Positions 36,001 to 42,235 of a stretch of 64,000 bases of DNA are shown piece after piece. This DNA comes from Chinchilla lanigera. Lineage: Eukaryota > Chordata > Mammalia > Rodentia > Chinchillidae. The notes under the pieces are model-generated. The model saw only the letters and a program-made list of their open reading frames with translations, was not told the origin of the DNA and made no database searches. A program made the position numbers and the translations under genes. Every line of letters starts with the position of its first letter. Positions within the stretch are counted from its first letter, which is position 1. The stretch is taken from NCBI RefSeq assembly GCF_000276665.1, contig NW_004955463.1:7300797-7364796 (forward strand), read 5' to 3'.

Positions 36001-36436
36001 TCCTGCATTTCTTAGCTGGTTCATGGTTTCCTCTCTACTTTGAAAGTCTTACATATGTTTTACTATAATTTCTAGAGTTCTTAGTGTATTTCCTGGAAGG
36101 GACAGAAGTAAACTACTTCTATACAGGTAAATAGGTATCTATTCCACACTGTGCAGTAAGAGAAGCACAGGTATGTTTAAGGAATTAAGAGACTTAACTA
36201 AATTTCATGTAGTCAAAGTAGGGGATGAACATTAAGAATCTGAGAAACACTAAAGCAATAGTTATTTTAAAACTCCCATCTTCCATAGAAATTTTACCTT
36301 TCCCAGCTGCCCTCCTGATCTTTGGAATGGTGAATTTCTTCAAAGGACTCACTTCTATACCAGTTACTGGTAAGGATTCCCTGGTTGAACTCATTTTCCA
36401 TAATGTCTTCTGTTCAGAAATTTCTTTCATTTCCAT
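1..36436 (-). CDS. TEX15: TEX15, spliced coding region (8 exons, 3' end outside the window)
   Basis: TEX15 acts in germ-cell nuclei. It is known to be needed for piRNA-directed DNA methylation of transposons in fetal male germ cells, and for meiotic synapsis and recombination; loss causes male sterility. The joined exons are 36436-36298 (from the ATG), 24948-24783, 19642-19405, 16528-16382, 15396-15234, 14053-6867, 2498-2440 and 858-1. Their coding lengths (139, 166, 238, 147, 163, 7187, 59 and 858 nt) keep a single frame through every junction, giving about 2985 codons with no stop. Human TEX15 is about 3176 residues, so roughly 190 C-terminal residues should lie left of the window. Order of parts: short N-terminus, DUF3715 (about residues 90-285), a long Ser/Asn/Lys-rich disordered region, two TEX15-type helical domains (about 1970-2190 and 2340-2570), a basic KKRK stretch, and a C-terminal tail. 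The family assignment rests on recognised sequence, gene architecture and phase, not on a database search. Confidence 0.95.
905..980 (-). mobile_element. ID SINE, diverged
   Basis: Reverse complement of the ID body: GATTGAACTCAAGGCCTC and TGCAAGCACTCTTACCACTG. Confidence 0.65.
1045..1190 (-). mobile_element. B1 SINE
   Basis: TTTTTGAGACAGGATCCTGC, the doubled GGCTGGCCT(T/C)GAACTCA typical of B1 with a 29-bp internal duplication, and GGATTACAGGTGTGTGC. Confidence 0.9.
1399..1500 (+). mobile_element. ID SINE, diverged
   Basis: GGTGATGTAGTTCAGTGG, GAGAACTTGCCTACC and AGTTTAATCCCTAGC. Confidence 0.7.
1716..2276 (+). mobile_element. Old hAT-superfamily DNA transposon fossil
   Basis: Non-coding remnant with AGCCTCCTGTCGTATCAGTA and GATTCTCATAGGAGCACGAA in its left part, and AAAAATTGTCTTCTACAAAA then GGTGCCAAAAAGATTGG at its right end. 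It finishes in CCACTG, the terminal inverted repeat type of hAT elements. A short GCTGCATCTGGTGGC stretch is duplicated inside (about 2003 and 2062). No transposase ORF. Confidence 0.6.
2440..2498 (-). CDS. TEX15: TEX15 micro-exon (59 nt)
   Basis: A strong acceptor (TCTTTTTAACATAG) and donor (CTAAG|GTAAGA) flank 59 nt that read [19 protein letters not shown] plus two bases. The exon enters in phase 0, exactly as the giant exon leaves, and its two spare bases (AG) complete an Arg codon with the first base of the next exon. Without it the last exon would hit a stop within ten codons, so phase independently supports it. A further unseen exon between 2498 and 6867 cannot be ruled out, but none is needed. 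Confidence 0.87.
2662..2770 (+). mobile_element. ID SINE (tRNA-derived)
   Basis: GGGGCTGGGGATTTAGCTC (A-box region) and AGGTCATGAGTTTGATT (B-box region), then an A-rich tail. tRNA-Ala-like SINE, not a tRNA gene. Confidence 0.88.
2855..3310 (-). mobile_element. Multi-unit L1 3'-end sequence
   Basis: It begins with TTTTATTTTAAAGAG, the reverse complement of the CTCTTTAAAATAAAA terminus seen in sense L1 copies at 47.4 and 53.2 kb. The same sentence (GGCAGGAAATTATCAATGG ... ATCTTCAAAGTGG ... TCTCAGG) then recurs about three times. Confidence 0.68.
3343..3650 (+). mobile_element. Tigger/MER2-like MITE
   Basis: Terminal inverted repeats CAGGTTAAACGTCC and GGATACTGAACCTG are bounded by TA dinucleotides (pogo/Tigger target). 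About 300 bp, no ORF. Confidence 0.65.
3831..3925 (+). mobile_element. ID SINE
   Basis: GCTGGAGATATAGCTCAG and GCCATGAGTTTGATTCTC followed by a poly(A) run. Confidence 0.8.
3960..4030 (-). mobile_element. ID SINE, diverged
   Basis: ATTAAATACAGGACCTTGC and AGCTACAACCCCAGTCC, the reverse complement of an ID. Confidence 0.6.
4215..4397 (-). mobile_element. B1-ID fused SINE
   Basis: A left ID-like part (GCAAGTGTTCTGCTACTAAAC) joined to a right B1-like part (TTGCCCAGGCTGGCTTC, CTGGGATTGCAAGCATG). Confidence 0.65.
4535..5370 (+). mobile_element. L1 LINE fragment, ORF2 3' part (left half)
   Basis: The text is typical of the C-terminal third of L1 ORF2, antisense to TEX15: aggcaatgctattcac-like opening, AGGAAGTACAAGACCTC, and AAACAGCATGGTACTGACAC. 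It is 5' truncated, with many stops and frameshifts. It is interrupted at 5370 by an LTR and resumes at 5752. Confidence 0.85.
5375..5746 (-). mobile_element. Solo LTR (MaLR-like) inserted into L1
   Basis: Read on the minus strand it starts near TTATGGTTTATGTCTGG and ends with an A-rich AGCTAAATAAAC poly(A) region. It is the same family as the elements at 24119 and 51426. The bases AACAG occur directly on both sides (5370-5374 and 5747-5751), a 5-bp target duplication as expected for ERVL/MaLR. It carries no coding capacity. Confidence 0.8.
5747..5900 (+). mobile_element. L1 LINE fragment (right half of the split copy)
   Basis: Continues the L1 ORF2 text broken at 5370: CAAAGGAAACAACCCACAGA, then ACTAATATCTAGAATATATA. 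Joining the two halves across the LTR restores the expected L1 order, so this is one older element with a later insertion. Confidence 0.82.
6187..6266 (+). mobile_element. 80-bp hAT-like MITE with 8-bp target duplication
   Basis: Termini CAGTGATG and CATCACTG are inverted repeats. The flanks are ACCTAGAT (6179-6186) and ATCTAGAT (6267-6274), 7 of 8 identical, as expected for hAT insertion. The interior carries GTGTGCCACA and TTATCAATAAAAGCTC, shared with three other copies in the window. Confidence 0.7.
6414..6605 (+). mobile_element. B1-ID fused SINE (B1-dID type)
   Basis: A B1 half (CACCTGTAATCTCAGCAC, CTATCTCAAAATAAAAAAT) runs directly into an ID half (GTGGGGATGTAGCTCAGTG, GGGTTCAATCCCCAG). 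The same fusion occurs five or more times in the window. Confidence 0.8.
6867..14053 (-). CDS. TEX15: TEX15 giant coding exon (7187 nt)
   Basis: One uninterrupted exon encodes about 2396 residues (roughly 285-2680 of the window protein). The acceptor is TATTTTCACAG|AAAGAAC and the donor AGAAAG|GTACGA. It begins [20 protein letters not shown]. About 1650 residues of low-complexity Ser/Asn/Lys/Glu-rich, probably disordered sequence follow, then a basic stretch near 10.7-10.85 kb ([20 protein letters not shown]). Two related helical domains lie at about 8990-8330 and 7885-7200. They share R-S/G-L/M-LW-Y/F-D, an S/L-Y-A-L leucine-rich helix, and V-P-(F/C)-x3-(V/I)-N-(F/Y)-G. The end carries the basic KKRK. 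In the genome the frame also reads past both splice sites: a hydrophobic 23-residue leader up to 14123 and VRMF-stop at 6852 are intron sequence, not protein. Confidence 0.96.
14637..14752 (+). repeat. Compound pyrimidine/TATC/TACC microsatellite
   Basis: A TTTC-rich tract grades into (TTATC)n, (TATC)n and (TACC)n. Likely polymorphic. Confidence 0.9.
14765..14870 (-). mobile_element. B1 SINE, diverged
   Basis: GGATCTCACTATGTAGTTT, TAGGCTGGCCTGGATTC and TGATCCTGCTCTCTCAGC. Confidence 0.7.
15234..15396 (-). CDS. TEX15: TEX15 coding exon 5 (DUF3715, last part)
   Basis: A 163-nt exon with acceptor ATCCTTCAG and donor GGCTTG|GTAAGA, entering in phase 0 and leaving in phase 1. It encodes [20 protein letters not shown], then [13 protein letters not shown] and a tail ending TGFPKRL. 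The YEYxILSKP...CLPYAVV pattern is typical of the C-terminal edge of DUF3715 in TEX15 and TASOR. The final single G joins AA of the next exon to form Glu before [10 protein letters not shown]. Confidence 0.93.
16066..16153 (-). mobile_element. ID SINE
   Basis: A poly(T) head, then GAACTCATGACCTTGCGC and CTGAACTAAATCCCCAGCC. Confidence 0.85.
16382..16528 (-). CDS. TEX15: TEX15 coding exon 4 (DUF3715, middle)
   Basis: A 147-nt phase 0-0 exon (49 codons) between acceptor TTTTCTTAG and donor TCAGTG|GTATGT. It encodes [20 protein letters not shown], then [19 protein letters not shown] and ending QAYNSV. Joined to the previous exon it completes [15 protein letters not shown], a strand-rich part of the DUF3715 domain. 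The exon could be skipped without shifting the frame, so alternative splicing here would be tolerated by the reading frame. The window gives no sign of whether that happens. Confidence 0.92.
16952..17060 (+). mobile_element. ID SINE, young, with perfect target duplication
   Basis: An intact ID body (GGGGCTGGGGATTTAGCTC; GTGAGTTCGGTTCCCGG) with an (AAAAC)n tail. The 15-bp AAAAGTATCATTTTA occurs immediately on both sides. Confidence 0.92.
17231..17325 (+). mobile_element. ID SINE
   Basis: GGGCTGGGGATTTAGCTC and GTGAGTTCGATTCCTGG with an (AAAAC)n tail. Flanks share GGAAGTGTG as a target duplication. Confidence 0.9.
17395..17470 (+). mobile_element. ID SINE fragment, diverged
   Basis: GACTGGTTCAGTAGTAAAGC, CTTGCCTAGCATACG and TTCAAACCCTAGAATC with an A tail. 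Confidence 0.55.
17703..17820 (+). mobile_element. B1 SINE
   Basis: CATGTCTGTAATCCCAGG, TTGGGAGGCTGAGACAGG and TTCTATCTCAAAAACAAC. Confidence 0.8.
17838..17985 (+). mobile_element. B1 SINE
   Basis: GGACGTGGTGGCATATGCC, CAGCCTGGGCTACATAAGC and the duplicated GGCCAGCCTGGAATATAC. Confidence 0.85.
18335..18445 (+). mobile_element. Short L1 3' terminus
   Basis: A T-rich stretch ending TTTCCTCTTTAAAATAAAAA, matching the terminal sequence of the other L1 3' ends. Confidence 0.45.
18564..18710 (+). mobile_element. B1 SINE
   Basis: CACACCTGTAATCCCAGC, GGCCAGTCTGGGTTATATG and CAAGGCCAGTCTGAACTAC. Confidence 0.88.
19187..19275 (+). mobile_element. ID SINE
   Basis: GGCCTAGGATGTAGCTCAG, CAGTGCCTGCCTGGC and an A-rich tail. 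Confidence 0.8.
19405..19642 (-). CDS. TEX15: TEX15 coding exon 3 (DUF3715, first part)
   Basis: A 238-nt exon with acceptor TTGCTTTAG and donor TTTAAG|GTAGGT. It is read in phase 2 and exits in phase 0. It encodes [20 protein letters not shown] followed by [20 protein letters not shown] and [11 protein letters not shown]. The [15 protein letters not shown] segment corresponds to the core of DUF3715, the pseudo-PARP-like fold also found in TASOR of the HUSH complex. That similarity is known for the family; no catalytic role is claimed here. Confidence 0.93.
20465..20757 (+). mobile_element. L1 3' end, sense copy with (CA)n
   Basis: Same as the 47.15-47.42 kb L1 tail: GGGGGAATGGAGAAAAGGAC, a CA microsatellite at 20498-20524, CTACTAATTTCTATTAGTTC, and the terminus TCTCTTTAAAATAAAA. 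It lies tail to tail with the minus-strand cluster that follows. Confidence 0.75.
20497..20524 (+). repeat. (CA)n microsatellite
   Basis: About 14 CA units inside an L1 3' end. Confidence 0.92.
20757..21795 (-). mobile_element. Cluster of about four tandem L1 3'-end units (with B1 insertion)
   Basis: Four partial repeats of an approximately 200-240 bp unit on the minus strand, recognised by GATAGAAATTTACAATGGTT-like openings, ATCTTCAA...GTTGCTCAG cores and GCAAGATTGATCAAA endings (near 20.89, 21.01, 21.41 and 21.68 kb). A B1 at 21032-21198 is inserted in the second unit, leaving a duplicated GC(G/A)TATTGTTTTC on both sides. Confidence 0.65.
21032..21200 (-). mobile_element. B1 SINE
   Basis: A long poly(T), GAGACAGGGTCTCACTATG, GGGATTACAGGTGTGTGCC and a target duplication of GC(G/A)TATTGTTTTC. 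Confidence 0.92.
21800..24110. other. Intron stretch without recognised features
   Basis: AT-rich intron sequence. 22.87-22.99 kb (TATGGTTTATGTCTAAATG) resembles the start of a MaLR-type LTR but could not be followed. No exon-like open frame with splice signals was recognised. Confidence 0.4.
24119..24479 (-). mobile_element. Solo LTR (MaLR-like), clean ends
   Basis: A 361-bp element bounded by TG...CA with a perfect 5-bp CTTAT duplication on both sides (24114-24118 and 24480-24484). On its own strand it starts TGTTATGGTTTGCGTC and carries AATAAA in GAGCTAAATAAACC near its 3' end. It is the best-preserved member of the family in the window. Confidence 0.88.
24783..24948 (-). CDS. TEX15: TEX15 coding exon 2
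   Basis: A 166-nt exon with acceptor TTCCTTAG and donor AAGAG|GTAAGT. It enters in phase 1 and leaves in phase 2, matching both neighbours. It encodes [20 protein letters not shown] and continues to a Lys/Arg-rich end (NFTTKR). The segment contains the conserved-looking WQFGDTKLV stretch. It leads into the DUF3715 region and has no other predicted function that can be read from the sequence alone. Confidence 0.9.
25215..25362 (-). mobile_element. B1 SINE
   Basis: TATGCAGTTCAGGCTACCC, GTGCTGGGATTACAGGCG and CACCACCATGCCCAGC. Confidence 0.88.
26115..26260 (-). mobile_element. B1 SINE
   Basis: TTTTAGAGACAAGGTTTC, ACTGGCCTTGAACTCAC and GCGCTGGGATTAAAGGTG. Confidence 0.88.
26832..27173 (+). pseudogene. 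Protocadherin-gamma-like fragment (pseudogene in TEX15 intron)
   Basis: About 110 codons on the strand opposite TEX15 read [20 protein letters not shown], then a transmembrane helix around [20 protein letters not shown], a juxtamembrane [15 protein letters not shown] and cytoplasmic [20 protein letters not shown]. This is the membrane-spanning end of a gamma-protocadherin (PCDHGA-type) variable exon. There is no upstream ATG or cadherin repeats. The similarity stops at DSRES, shortly before the rest of the cytoplasmic part of that exon would follow, and a TAA follows. The copy is a truncated, isolated fragment and cannot make a functional protocadherin. No poly(A) tail is evident, so retroposition and duplication cannot be told apart. 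Confidence 0.8.
28378..28766 (+). mobile_element. Solo LTR of an endogenous retrovirus, inside ancient L1
   Basis: A block of about 390 bp interrupts minus-strand L1 sequence. It has a TATA box (TATAAAAG, 28623-28630), an AATAAA signal (28702-28707) and a GCCTGGGGCTTTGTTGAGGG stretch typical of an LTR R/U5 region. It starts TGTGCAAG and ends near CCACAGCAACA. L1 text continues on both sides. It carries promoter and poly(A) signals only, no genes; the exact ends and the ERV class are uncertain. Confidence 0.6.
30003..30125 (+). mobile_element. B1 SINE, diverged
   Basis: GGCCAGCTATGATGGTGTA, TTGGTCAACACAGCAATAC and TCTTGTCTTAAAAGG. Confidence 0.55.
31795..31875 (-). mobile_element. hAT-like MITE copy
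   Basis: The reverse complement carries GGCATGCATGCTACAGC and TCATTATCATTGAAAACGC, matching the interior of the copy at 43597. The CAGTGATG end is intact on the left; the other end is eroded. Confidence 0.6.
32620..32702 (-). mobile_element. B1 SINE, partial
   Basis: AAAACAGGGTCTCACTGTG, CAGGCTGGTCTTGATTCAC and GGTTGGCCTTGAACTCAG. Confidence 0.75.
32838..32990 (-). mobile_element. ID and B1 SINE fragments
   Basis: An ID-like part (GCATTCTATCACTGAGC, TACAGCCCCAGCC) is followed by a B1-like part (GTCCTCCTGCCTCAGCCTC, CAACATGCTTGGC). Confidence 0.55.
33034..33062 (+). repeat. (TG)n(CG)n alternating tract
   Basis: TG repeats pass directly into CG repeats; pure alternating purine-pyrimidine sequence of about 28 bp. 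Confidence 0.9.
33131..33243 (-). mobile_element. B1-like SINE
   Basis: TTTTTGAGACAGGGTCTC, GATCCTCTTGCCTCAGTC and CCACCATGCTCAG. Confidence 0.7.
34290..34510 (+). mobile_element. Tigger/MER2-like MITE fragment
   Basis: GTTGAATATCCTTTATCC at the left, TTTGGAATATTTGCCTAG in the middle and TCAGCATCCCTACTC further right follow the MER2-type pattern, lying within old L1 sequence. Confidence 0.5.
35150..36290. other. Intron stretch, unassigned
   Basis: 35.15-35.75 kb is GC-richer (GAGGAGCACTAACTCTGGAC, GGGATATCCTGTTACC) and probably continues an old repeat, but no family is named with confidence. 35.75-36.29 kb shows no recognisable feature. Confidence 0.4.
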
Positions 36437-36448
36437 TTCGTTTGTGGC
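36298..36448 (-). CDS. TEX15: TEX15 coding exon 1 (start codon)
   Basis: The exon lies between an acceptor with a T-rich tract ending in TTTTTAG and a donor AAAG|GTAAAA. Translation starts [20 protein letters not shown] and ends IRRAAGK plus one base (phase 1), which joins the next exon to make a Val codon. Two in-frame ATGs lie six bases apart (36436 and 36430). The reading frame is also open for 12 nt upstream to the acceptor, so the start is inferred: the 76-nt exon upstream does not continue this frame. Read without splicing, the frame runs on into the intron to a stop at 36194. Confidence 0.88.
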
Positions 36449-36662
36449 CTAAAAATCAACCCAAAGTTATTAAGCAAGTGATCAATAAATATTTAAGAGG
36501 TGATAGCAATAAACTCATTAAAAGCTTTATGATGGAACTGAATAATGATATAGTCTTAGTTGCACTGTCAACAGGTTTCAATCTCAATTAGCCACATTAA
36601 CCAGTATAGGAAATGAATTAACAATTTTGGTTTTTATGGTAACATTAAAATTATATTTTTTA

Positions 36663-36815
36663 GCTGGGCATGGTGGTGCTCACCTATAATCCCAGCACTC
36701 AGGCGGTTGAGACAGGAGGACTGCCTCAAGTTGGAGGCCAGCCTAGGATACTTATTATGTTAAAAGTCAGCTTGAACCATATATATAGCATACATAGCAA
36801 GACCCTGTCTCAAAA
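36663..36815 (+). mobile_element. B1 SINE with long A-rich tail
   Basis: GCTGGGCATGGTGGTGCTC, TATAATCCCAGCACTCAGG and GACCCTGTCTCAAAAAACC. An (AAAC)n tail runs to about 36880. Confidence 0.88.
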
Positions 36816-37764
36816 AACCAAAAAAAAAAAAAAAAACAAAAAACAAAAAACAACAACAACAAAAAAAAAAACCCAAAAAAACTTTAGCCTTTAACACAGT
36901 TTCTTTATAATTTGTATCATTATGACTGGGTAACCAAATGCTTCTTTGTCCCAAAAAACTTAAAAGTTTCTTGATATAACTATTTCATAAAGTTCTTACC
37001 AGATAACGATTCTTTAAAATCATTTTCCCTACACACATGTGTACTAAAATGTTACTCTCTCCTTATTGTAGCATTTTTTTTTTCTTTGTTTATGATATTC
37101 TCTTTAATCAGAACCTCTGGCTTTAAGAGAAACTTAATCAATTACTGCATGACTATCATTATAGTTAGGTGATGGCTAACAACTGTCAATTGCTCATTGG
37201 TTATTGCCCCATAATATTCACAAATGTGAAGACAACATCATATACCTTTGTATTAGTAACAAAGATACTTCTCCCCTTCCTTTTACACCTTTCCCTTTCT
37301 TGTCTTTCTACCCTCACCATACCATCACCCCCTGCACCAAACATTGATACTTAATTTCTCAGGCAGAACTCAAACTGGATATTAAAGGAAGTTATGGAGA
37401 GAACCAAACAGAGAAATATATCTAAGTAGGTATTTTTCATACCATTTCATGGGTTTCTTGATACTTACTGCTTAGTTCAAACATTACATCATAATGCATA
37501 TTAGGAGATGCCAAAATTCTACAGAAGGGTCACAAAGGATAAGATTCAGTGTAAGATTCATAAAGGATCATCCCCTCAACCCCTTACTCTTCTTGTGCCC
37601 TTAAATAAAAGCAGACTGTACAAACTTCCTATCAACCATGGATGAAAACAGAGAATAGACAAAGATCGCTAGACAGAAGAGAAGAAAATTAACTGGTCCT
37701 TCCTTCATCTAGCCACACTGACACACACTAGTGGGACATTATTTTGTAAAAAGAATATCCTTAA

Positions 37765-37905
37765 ACCAGGTGTTTTGTGTATGCCTACAATCCCAGCATC
37801 AGGAGGCTGAGGCAGGAGGAACAAAGTGAGTTTGAGGCCAGCCTGGGTTATATGGTGAATTCAAGGCCATCCTGAACTACACAGTAAGATCCTTTCTCAA
37901 AAAAC
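37765..37905 (+). mobile_element. B1 SINE
   Basis: CTACAATCCCAGCATCAGG, GGCCAGCCTGGGTTATATG and CATCCTGAACTACACAG. Confidence 0.87.
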
Positions 37906-38730
37906 AACAAACACAAAAACAAAAACATAAAAAAGAGAAAAGGAGAAGAAAGAAAGAAAGAATATACTTAAAATATACCAGCTCCAGAGAAAGTTGTTGG
38001 AACTGCCACACTGACCTGGCAGATTAGTCACTGGAAGGGAGTATAATATATTTAGAAAGACTATCCTTAAAAATTAGGAATTTGAATTCTCCAGAGCACT
38101 AGTTAAAGATGAGATTATTATTATTTTTAAAACTAGCAAAATCTTATACCTGCTACCAAAAGGCCTTTTATAATAAAACAATTATTTTAACTAAAATCAG
38201 TTGCTGTTTTCTTTATAAATACTATTAACTGGTATCAGCTGTGAAAAAGCTGCCTGACAAAGGCAACTACTCAAGGTTATTTTAATACACAAAGTTTTCA
38301 TCAATTCCCTTTCAAATTTTCACACAATCTTCTGAACTTCAACATTTCACAAGAAGAATATAATGCGACAGTTTCAAGGCCTTCTAGCAAATAACACTGT
38401 TCTGTTTTCACTTTTTACAATTCCTTTTATTTGTGGCAAATAATGTTGTTTTCCATTTATTTCCCATCCCCAAATACATTTTAAAAATCTAATTCAAAAT
38501 ATTATTAAAGAAAACATAATGATGGTTATAGTAAAATCATCCCTCTTCTAGTTATCTTGGGAAAGAATACTCTTGGAACTTTAGTCACAAAACAAATTCT
38601 GAGGTTCTTCTGCAAAGTTCTCAATGACTGAGACATACAATTACTCTAATAAATACAAGGTTAAATCAGGTAATATAGATGATAAACTATAGAAGTACTT
38701 AAAGTGAAGAATTTCTCAGTTAAGACTACA

Positions 38731-38876
38731 GAAGCTGGGCGTGGTGGCACACGCCTGTAATCTTAGCACTTGGGAGGCTGAGGCAGGAGGATCCTTGAGA
38801 GTTCCAGGCCAGCCTGGGCTACAAAATGAGTTCAAGACCAGCCTGAACTGCATGGTGAGACCCTGTCTCAAAAAGA
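38731..38876 (+). mobile_element. B1 SINE
   Basis: GCTGGGCGTGGTGGCACAC, GGCCAGCCTGGGCTACAAA and GACCCTGTCTCAAAAAG. Confidence 0.92.
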
Positions 38877-39074
38877 CTCCTCCCTCCATCCCCCCCCAAA
38901 AGACTACAGAATGGAGACATGTAATATACTTCAACTTTCTGATGGGGAATTGACAACCTCTAGATTCTAGGCCAAACCCAGTCCCCTCCTGTTTCTGGAA
39001 GGCCCACATTCTTTGTAAAAATGTGGGCTCATAAATCTTTACATATTTAAATGACTTTTAGAAAAGAGTATTTC

Positions 39075-39250
39075 AATGGGTGTTGTGGCGCATGCCTATA
39101 ATCCCAGCACCCGGGAAGCTGAGGCAGTAGGATTGCCTTGAGTTCCAGGTCAGCCTGGGCTACAAGTTGAGTTCTAGGCTAGCCTGGGCTACAAGGTGAG
39201 TTCTAGGCTAGCCTGAACTACATAGTGAGACCCTGTCTCAAAAAGACAAA
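39075..39250 (+). mobile_element. B1 SINE with a triplicated segment
   Basis: Besides the usual doubled segment, AGTTCTAGGCTAGCCTGG(G/A) appears twice in succession (about 39170 and 39200), after a first AGTTCCAGGTCAGCC at about 39140. Confidence 0.85.
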
Positions 39251-39926
39251 AACAAAAAAGAGTATTTCATGTCATATAAATAATTATATGAAATTCAAAT
39301 TTCAGTATCTATTGCAAGTTTTGCTGGGACAAAACCATGCCCCTTCACTTACTTATTGTATAAGGCTACTTTCCTGTTAAAAGAATACAGTTAAGTAAGT
39401 GTGGAATAGATCATCTGGCTTACAGTGATTAAAATATTTACCATTCCAGCCCTTTACAGAAAGTTTGTCAACTCTATTGTAGGTGAAGCCATTTAAATAT
39501 CCAAGAGTGGTTTTAAATAAAGTCTCCTGAGTTCCATTTCAGGGCTTTTTCTCCTATACTTTCCCCATTTTCTCAATCATACAGAAGTATACTAAGTTTT
39601 TTCCCTATACTTTGCTTTTCGATATTTAAACTGGCTCAAACTTGATCATTCAAAAATCCAGACTTTTACCAGGGGCATGTCTAGCTCAATTCTACTTCCT
39701 CTTCATTCTTTGACTTCTACCTCAATTACTCTATCTAAATAGCAATCTTCAAAATTGCCAATAACTCCCACATCAGTCTTTTCACCTCAAAAGTATATTT
39801 CCAGCTCCTAATATGCCTAGGCTTCTCTGTGTCTGATACTCCGACCAACCTGTTATTGAAACAATACAGTCAATGCCAGTCTTCTATGACATCATAATCA
39901 CAGTTTTTATAGCTATTTCTCAGTTC

Positions 39927-40255
39927 TGTTGTCTTAGTTAGACAAAATATGTGACACTCAAAATTAAAGGTTTATTGTAGTTCATAGTTTGTAATGGTTT
40001 CAATTCATAGTTGCTGGCTCCAAGGCAGGGTGGCACGGACAAGCAGTTAACAGTTCAGGGAAGGCAGAAGGCAGTAAGGCAGCAACAGCAAGCAATCACC
40101 TCTTTCTGTCCTAAATATCTTATTCAGGCTACTCACCCTTCATTGCAAAATGAATCAATCCCAGCATCACACATCCTAGATCCAGCCACTCCAAAAAGCC
40201 CCACCTCTGACTGCATGAGGTTTTGGAGGGACAATGAGATACAAATCATAAATAG
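39927..40255 (-). mobile_element. Solo LTR (MaLR-like), diverged
   Basis: Related to the elements at 5375 and 24119: shared AAAGGTTTATTGTAG near one end, CCAAGGCAGGGTGGCAC in the middle, and CTGACTGCATGAGG near the other. More deletions and substitutions than its relatives. Confidence 0.7.
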
Positions 40256-40427
40256 TTGCTTTCTTGGTCTCTTAATAACTCATCTCTCTCTGCTTGGCCT
40301 TTATTACTACTTTTTTACTTCTAATAAAGAAAATTTTAGTTTTGTTTTTTCTGACTTTTTGGTTTTCTTTTTTCTTTTTTGATGTTTTATTTTGTATTTT
40401 GATTGTTTTTTTTGTTTTTGTTCGTTT

Positions 40428-40506
40428 TTCTCCAGTACCGGGAACCGAACTCACGACCTTGCGCTTGCCAGGCAGGCGCTTTGCTGGTGAGCTAAATCCC
40501 CAGCCC
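40428..40506 (-). mobile_element. ID SINE
   Basis: AGTACCGGGAACCGAACTC, GACCTTGCGCTTGCCAGGC and GCTAAATCCCCAGCCCC; close to the young consensus. Confidence 0.88.
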
Positions 40507-40514
40507 CTATTTTT

Positions 40515-40640
40515 GTATTTTGAGATGGGGGTGTTTCACTAAATTGCCCAAGCTGGTCCAGAATTCCTGAGCTTAAGCGATTGTCCTGCCTGAGTCCCAA
40601 ATTCACAGTGGGCCTTAGGTGTGCACTACCAGGCCTAGCC
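40515..40640 (-). mobile_element. B1-like SINE half
   Basis: ATTTTGAGATGGGGGTG, TTGCCCAAGCTGGTCC and GGTGTGCACTACCAGGCC. Confidence 0.65.
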
Positions 40641-40904
40641 TTTTCTGCCTCTTGTATCCCTTCTTGTGTTTACTGTTGACTATAAATGACAATGCAAGCA
40701 TTTTGATTTTGCCCCTGATTTAAAGGAAATGTTTTATGTTTTATACAATTTAATAGGGTAACAATTTGTATAGACATGCTTTATCAGGTTAAATTTTTCT
40801 GGGTATAAAATTTTCAATTAACTGCTACATTTTCTAAATATTCTAAAGGTATTACTGCATTACCGACTGCCACTCACTATTCCTTTGAAGAAATAATCAC
40901 TTCC

Positions 40905-41068
40905 AGCTGGACATGATGATACACGCCTATAATCTCAGCACTCTGGGAGGCTCAGTTTGGGGAAATTTAGCTATTTATTTAGCAAGATCCTGTCTCAAAA
41001 TAAAAAAGGGCTGGGGATGTAGCTCGGCGTGAGGGCCCAGGTTCAGCTCGTCCTTTTTCCAACATACA
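40905..41068 (+). mobile_element. B1-ID fused SINE
   Basis: GCTGGACATGATGATACAC, CTGTCTCAAAATAAAAAAG and then GGCTGGGGATGTAGCTC. Confidence 0.78.
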
Positions 41069-41934
41069 TAAAGAAACCTTCTCAACCTATCATTCATCTG
41101 TGGATAATATTTTCTTTCATAGCTTTTTACATCTTTTTATTGCTTTTTTCTGCATTTTCATTGTAGACTAAGTATATGATGGACTTCTTACACCTATCTC
41201 ACAGTTTGGTTAAAAATTTATGTGAAATTCTTGATTTTATCTTTATTATTGTGGCAATTGTTCTATTTTCTTAAAATAAAACTTCTAATTACCAATGTTT
41301 AAACTTCCACCTTTATTCTTCACATTTCTTAACGCCACATTTCGTCTTTTGTATCTAAAACCCATCTGGTCCACTGATTCTTTCCTCAGCTGTATCTAAG
41401 CTCTGCTAGTCCACAGAGTTTTTAATTTCAATTATGACTATATTCACTTGTAAGAACTCTATATGGCTCTTTAAAATTTTTTCTTACTCTCCCTATTTTA
41501 AATCACTTCTTTCTTTAAAAAATATGTATCCAGTAAGTCCAAAACTGAGTCCCATAAGTCTGATTCTCTATCCTTTCTGTCATCTTTTGCTTATAATACG
41601 TTGCTTCTGTACGATTGAGGTATACATATTATTTACTCATTCATTCATTCATTTCCGTAAACTCATATTCTTTGGAGTCTGGTATGGCCACAAACACATC
41701 TAGATCAATGCACTATAATAAGAGACCAAAAATAAACCCTCACATAAATGGTGAAATGTTTCACAAGGGTGCCAAGATCATTTACTGGGAGGACAGTCTA
41801 CAACAAATAGTGCCAGACACTCATGTGAAAAGAATAATTTTGAACTCTTACTTTATGTGTAAAACGAACTCAAAATGGATCAAAGGCCTAAATGTAAGAA
41901 CTAAAAACCCGCTAGGAAAAATAAAAGTTATTTG

Positions 41935-42235
41935 GAAGCAGGGCCCTTAGGAGGTGATTAGGTCTTCACATATGGTACCTTTATCAATGGGATTAGTACC
42001 CTTATTAAAGAGAGGACCCCAGAGAGCTCCACTTTATCAGGATACAGCACAAAGACAGCTGTCTATGAACTAAGAAGAAGCGCCTTGCCAGATAGTCAAT
42101 CTGCCAGCAGTTTGATCTTAAAACTTCCCAGCCTCCAGAACTATAAGAAATAATGCTCCCGATTAATATATAATCTTGCACAAACTGATTATCAACGTAT
42201 GTTTGTGGACCTGGTGACATGGATTATGAAGAAGT
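41935..42235 (+). mobile_element. MLT1/MST-type LTR remnant
   Basis: Matches the familiar MaLR LTR layout: GGAGGTGATTAGGTCTTCAC, GGGATTAGTACCCTTATTAA, a run of CCCAGAGAGCTCC, and the tail CCCAGCCTCCAGAACTATAA followed by AGAAATAATG. Confidence 0.75.

Noticed and set aside
38731..39250. Short-spaced repeats that might look like an array
   Set aside because: They are two separate B1 SINEs with internal duplications. No CRISPR-type repeat-spacer pattern exists, and the genome is mammalian.
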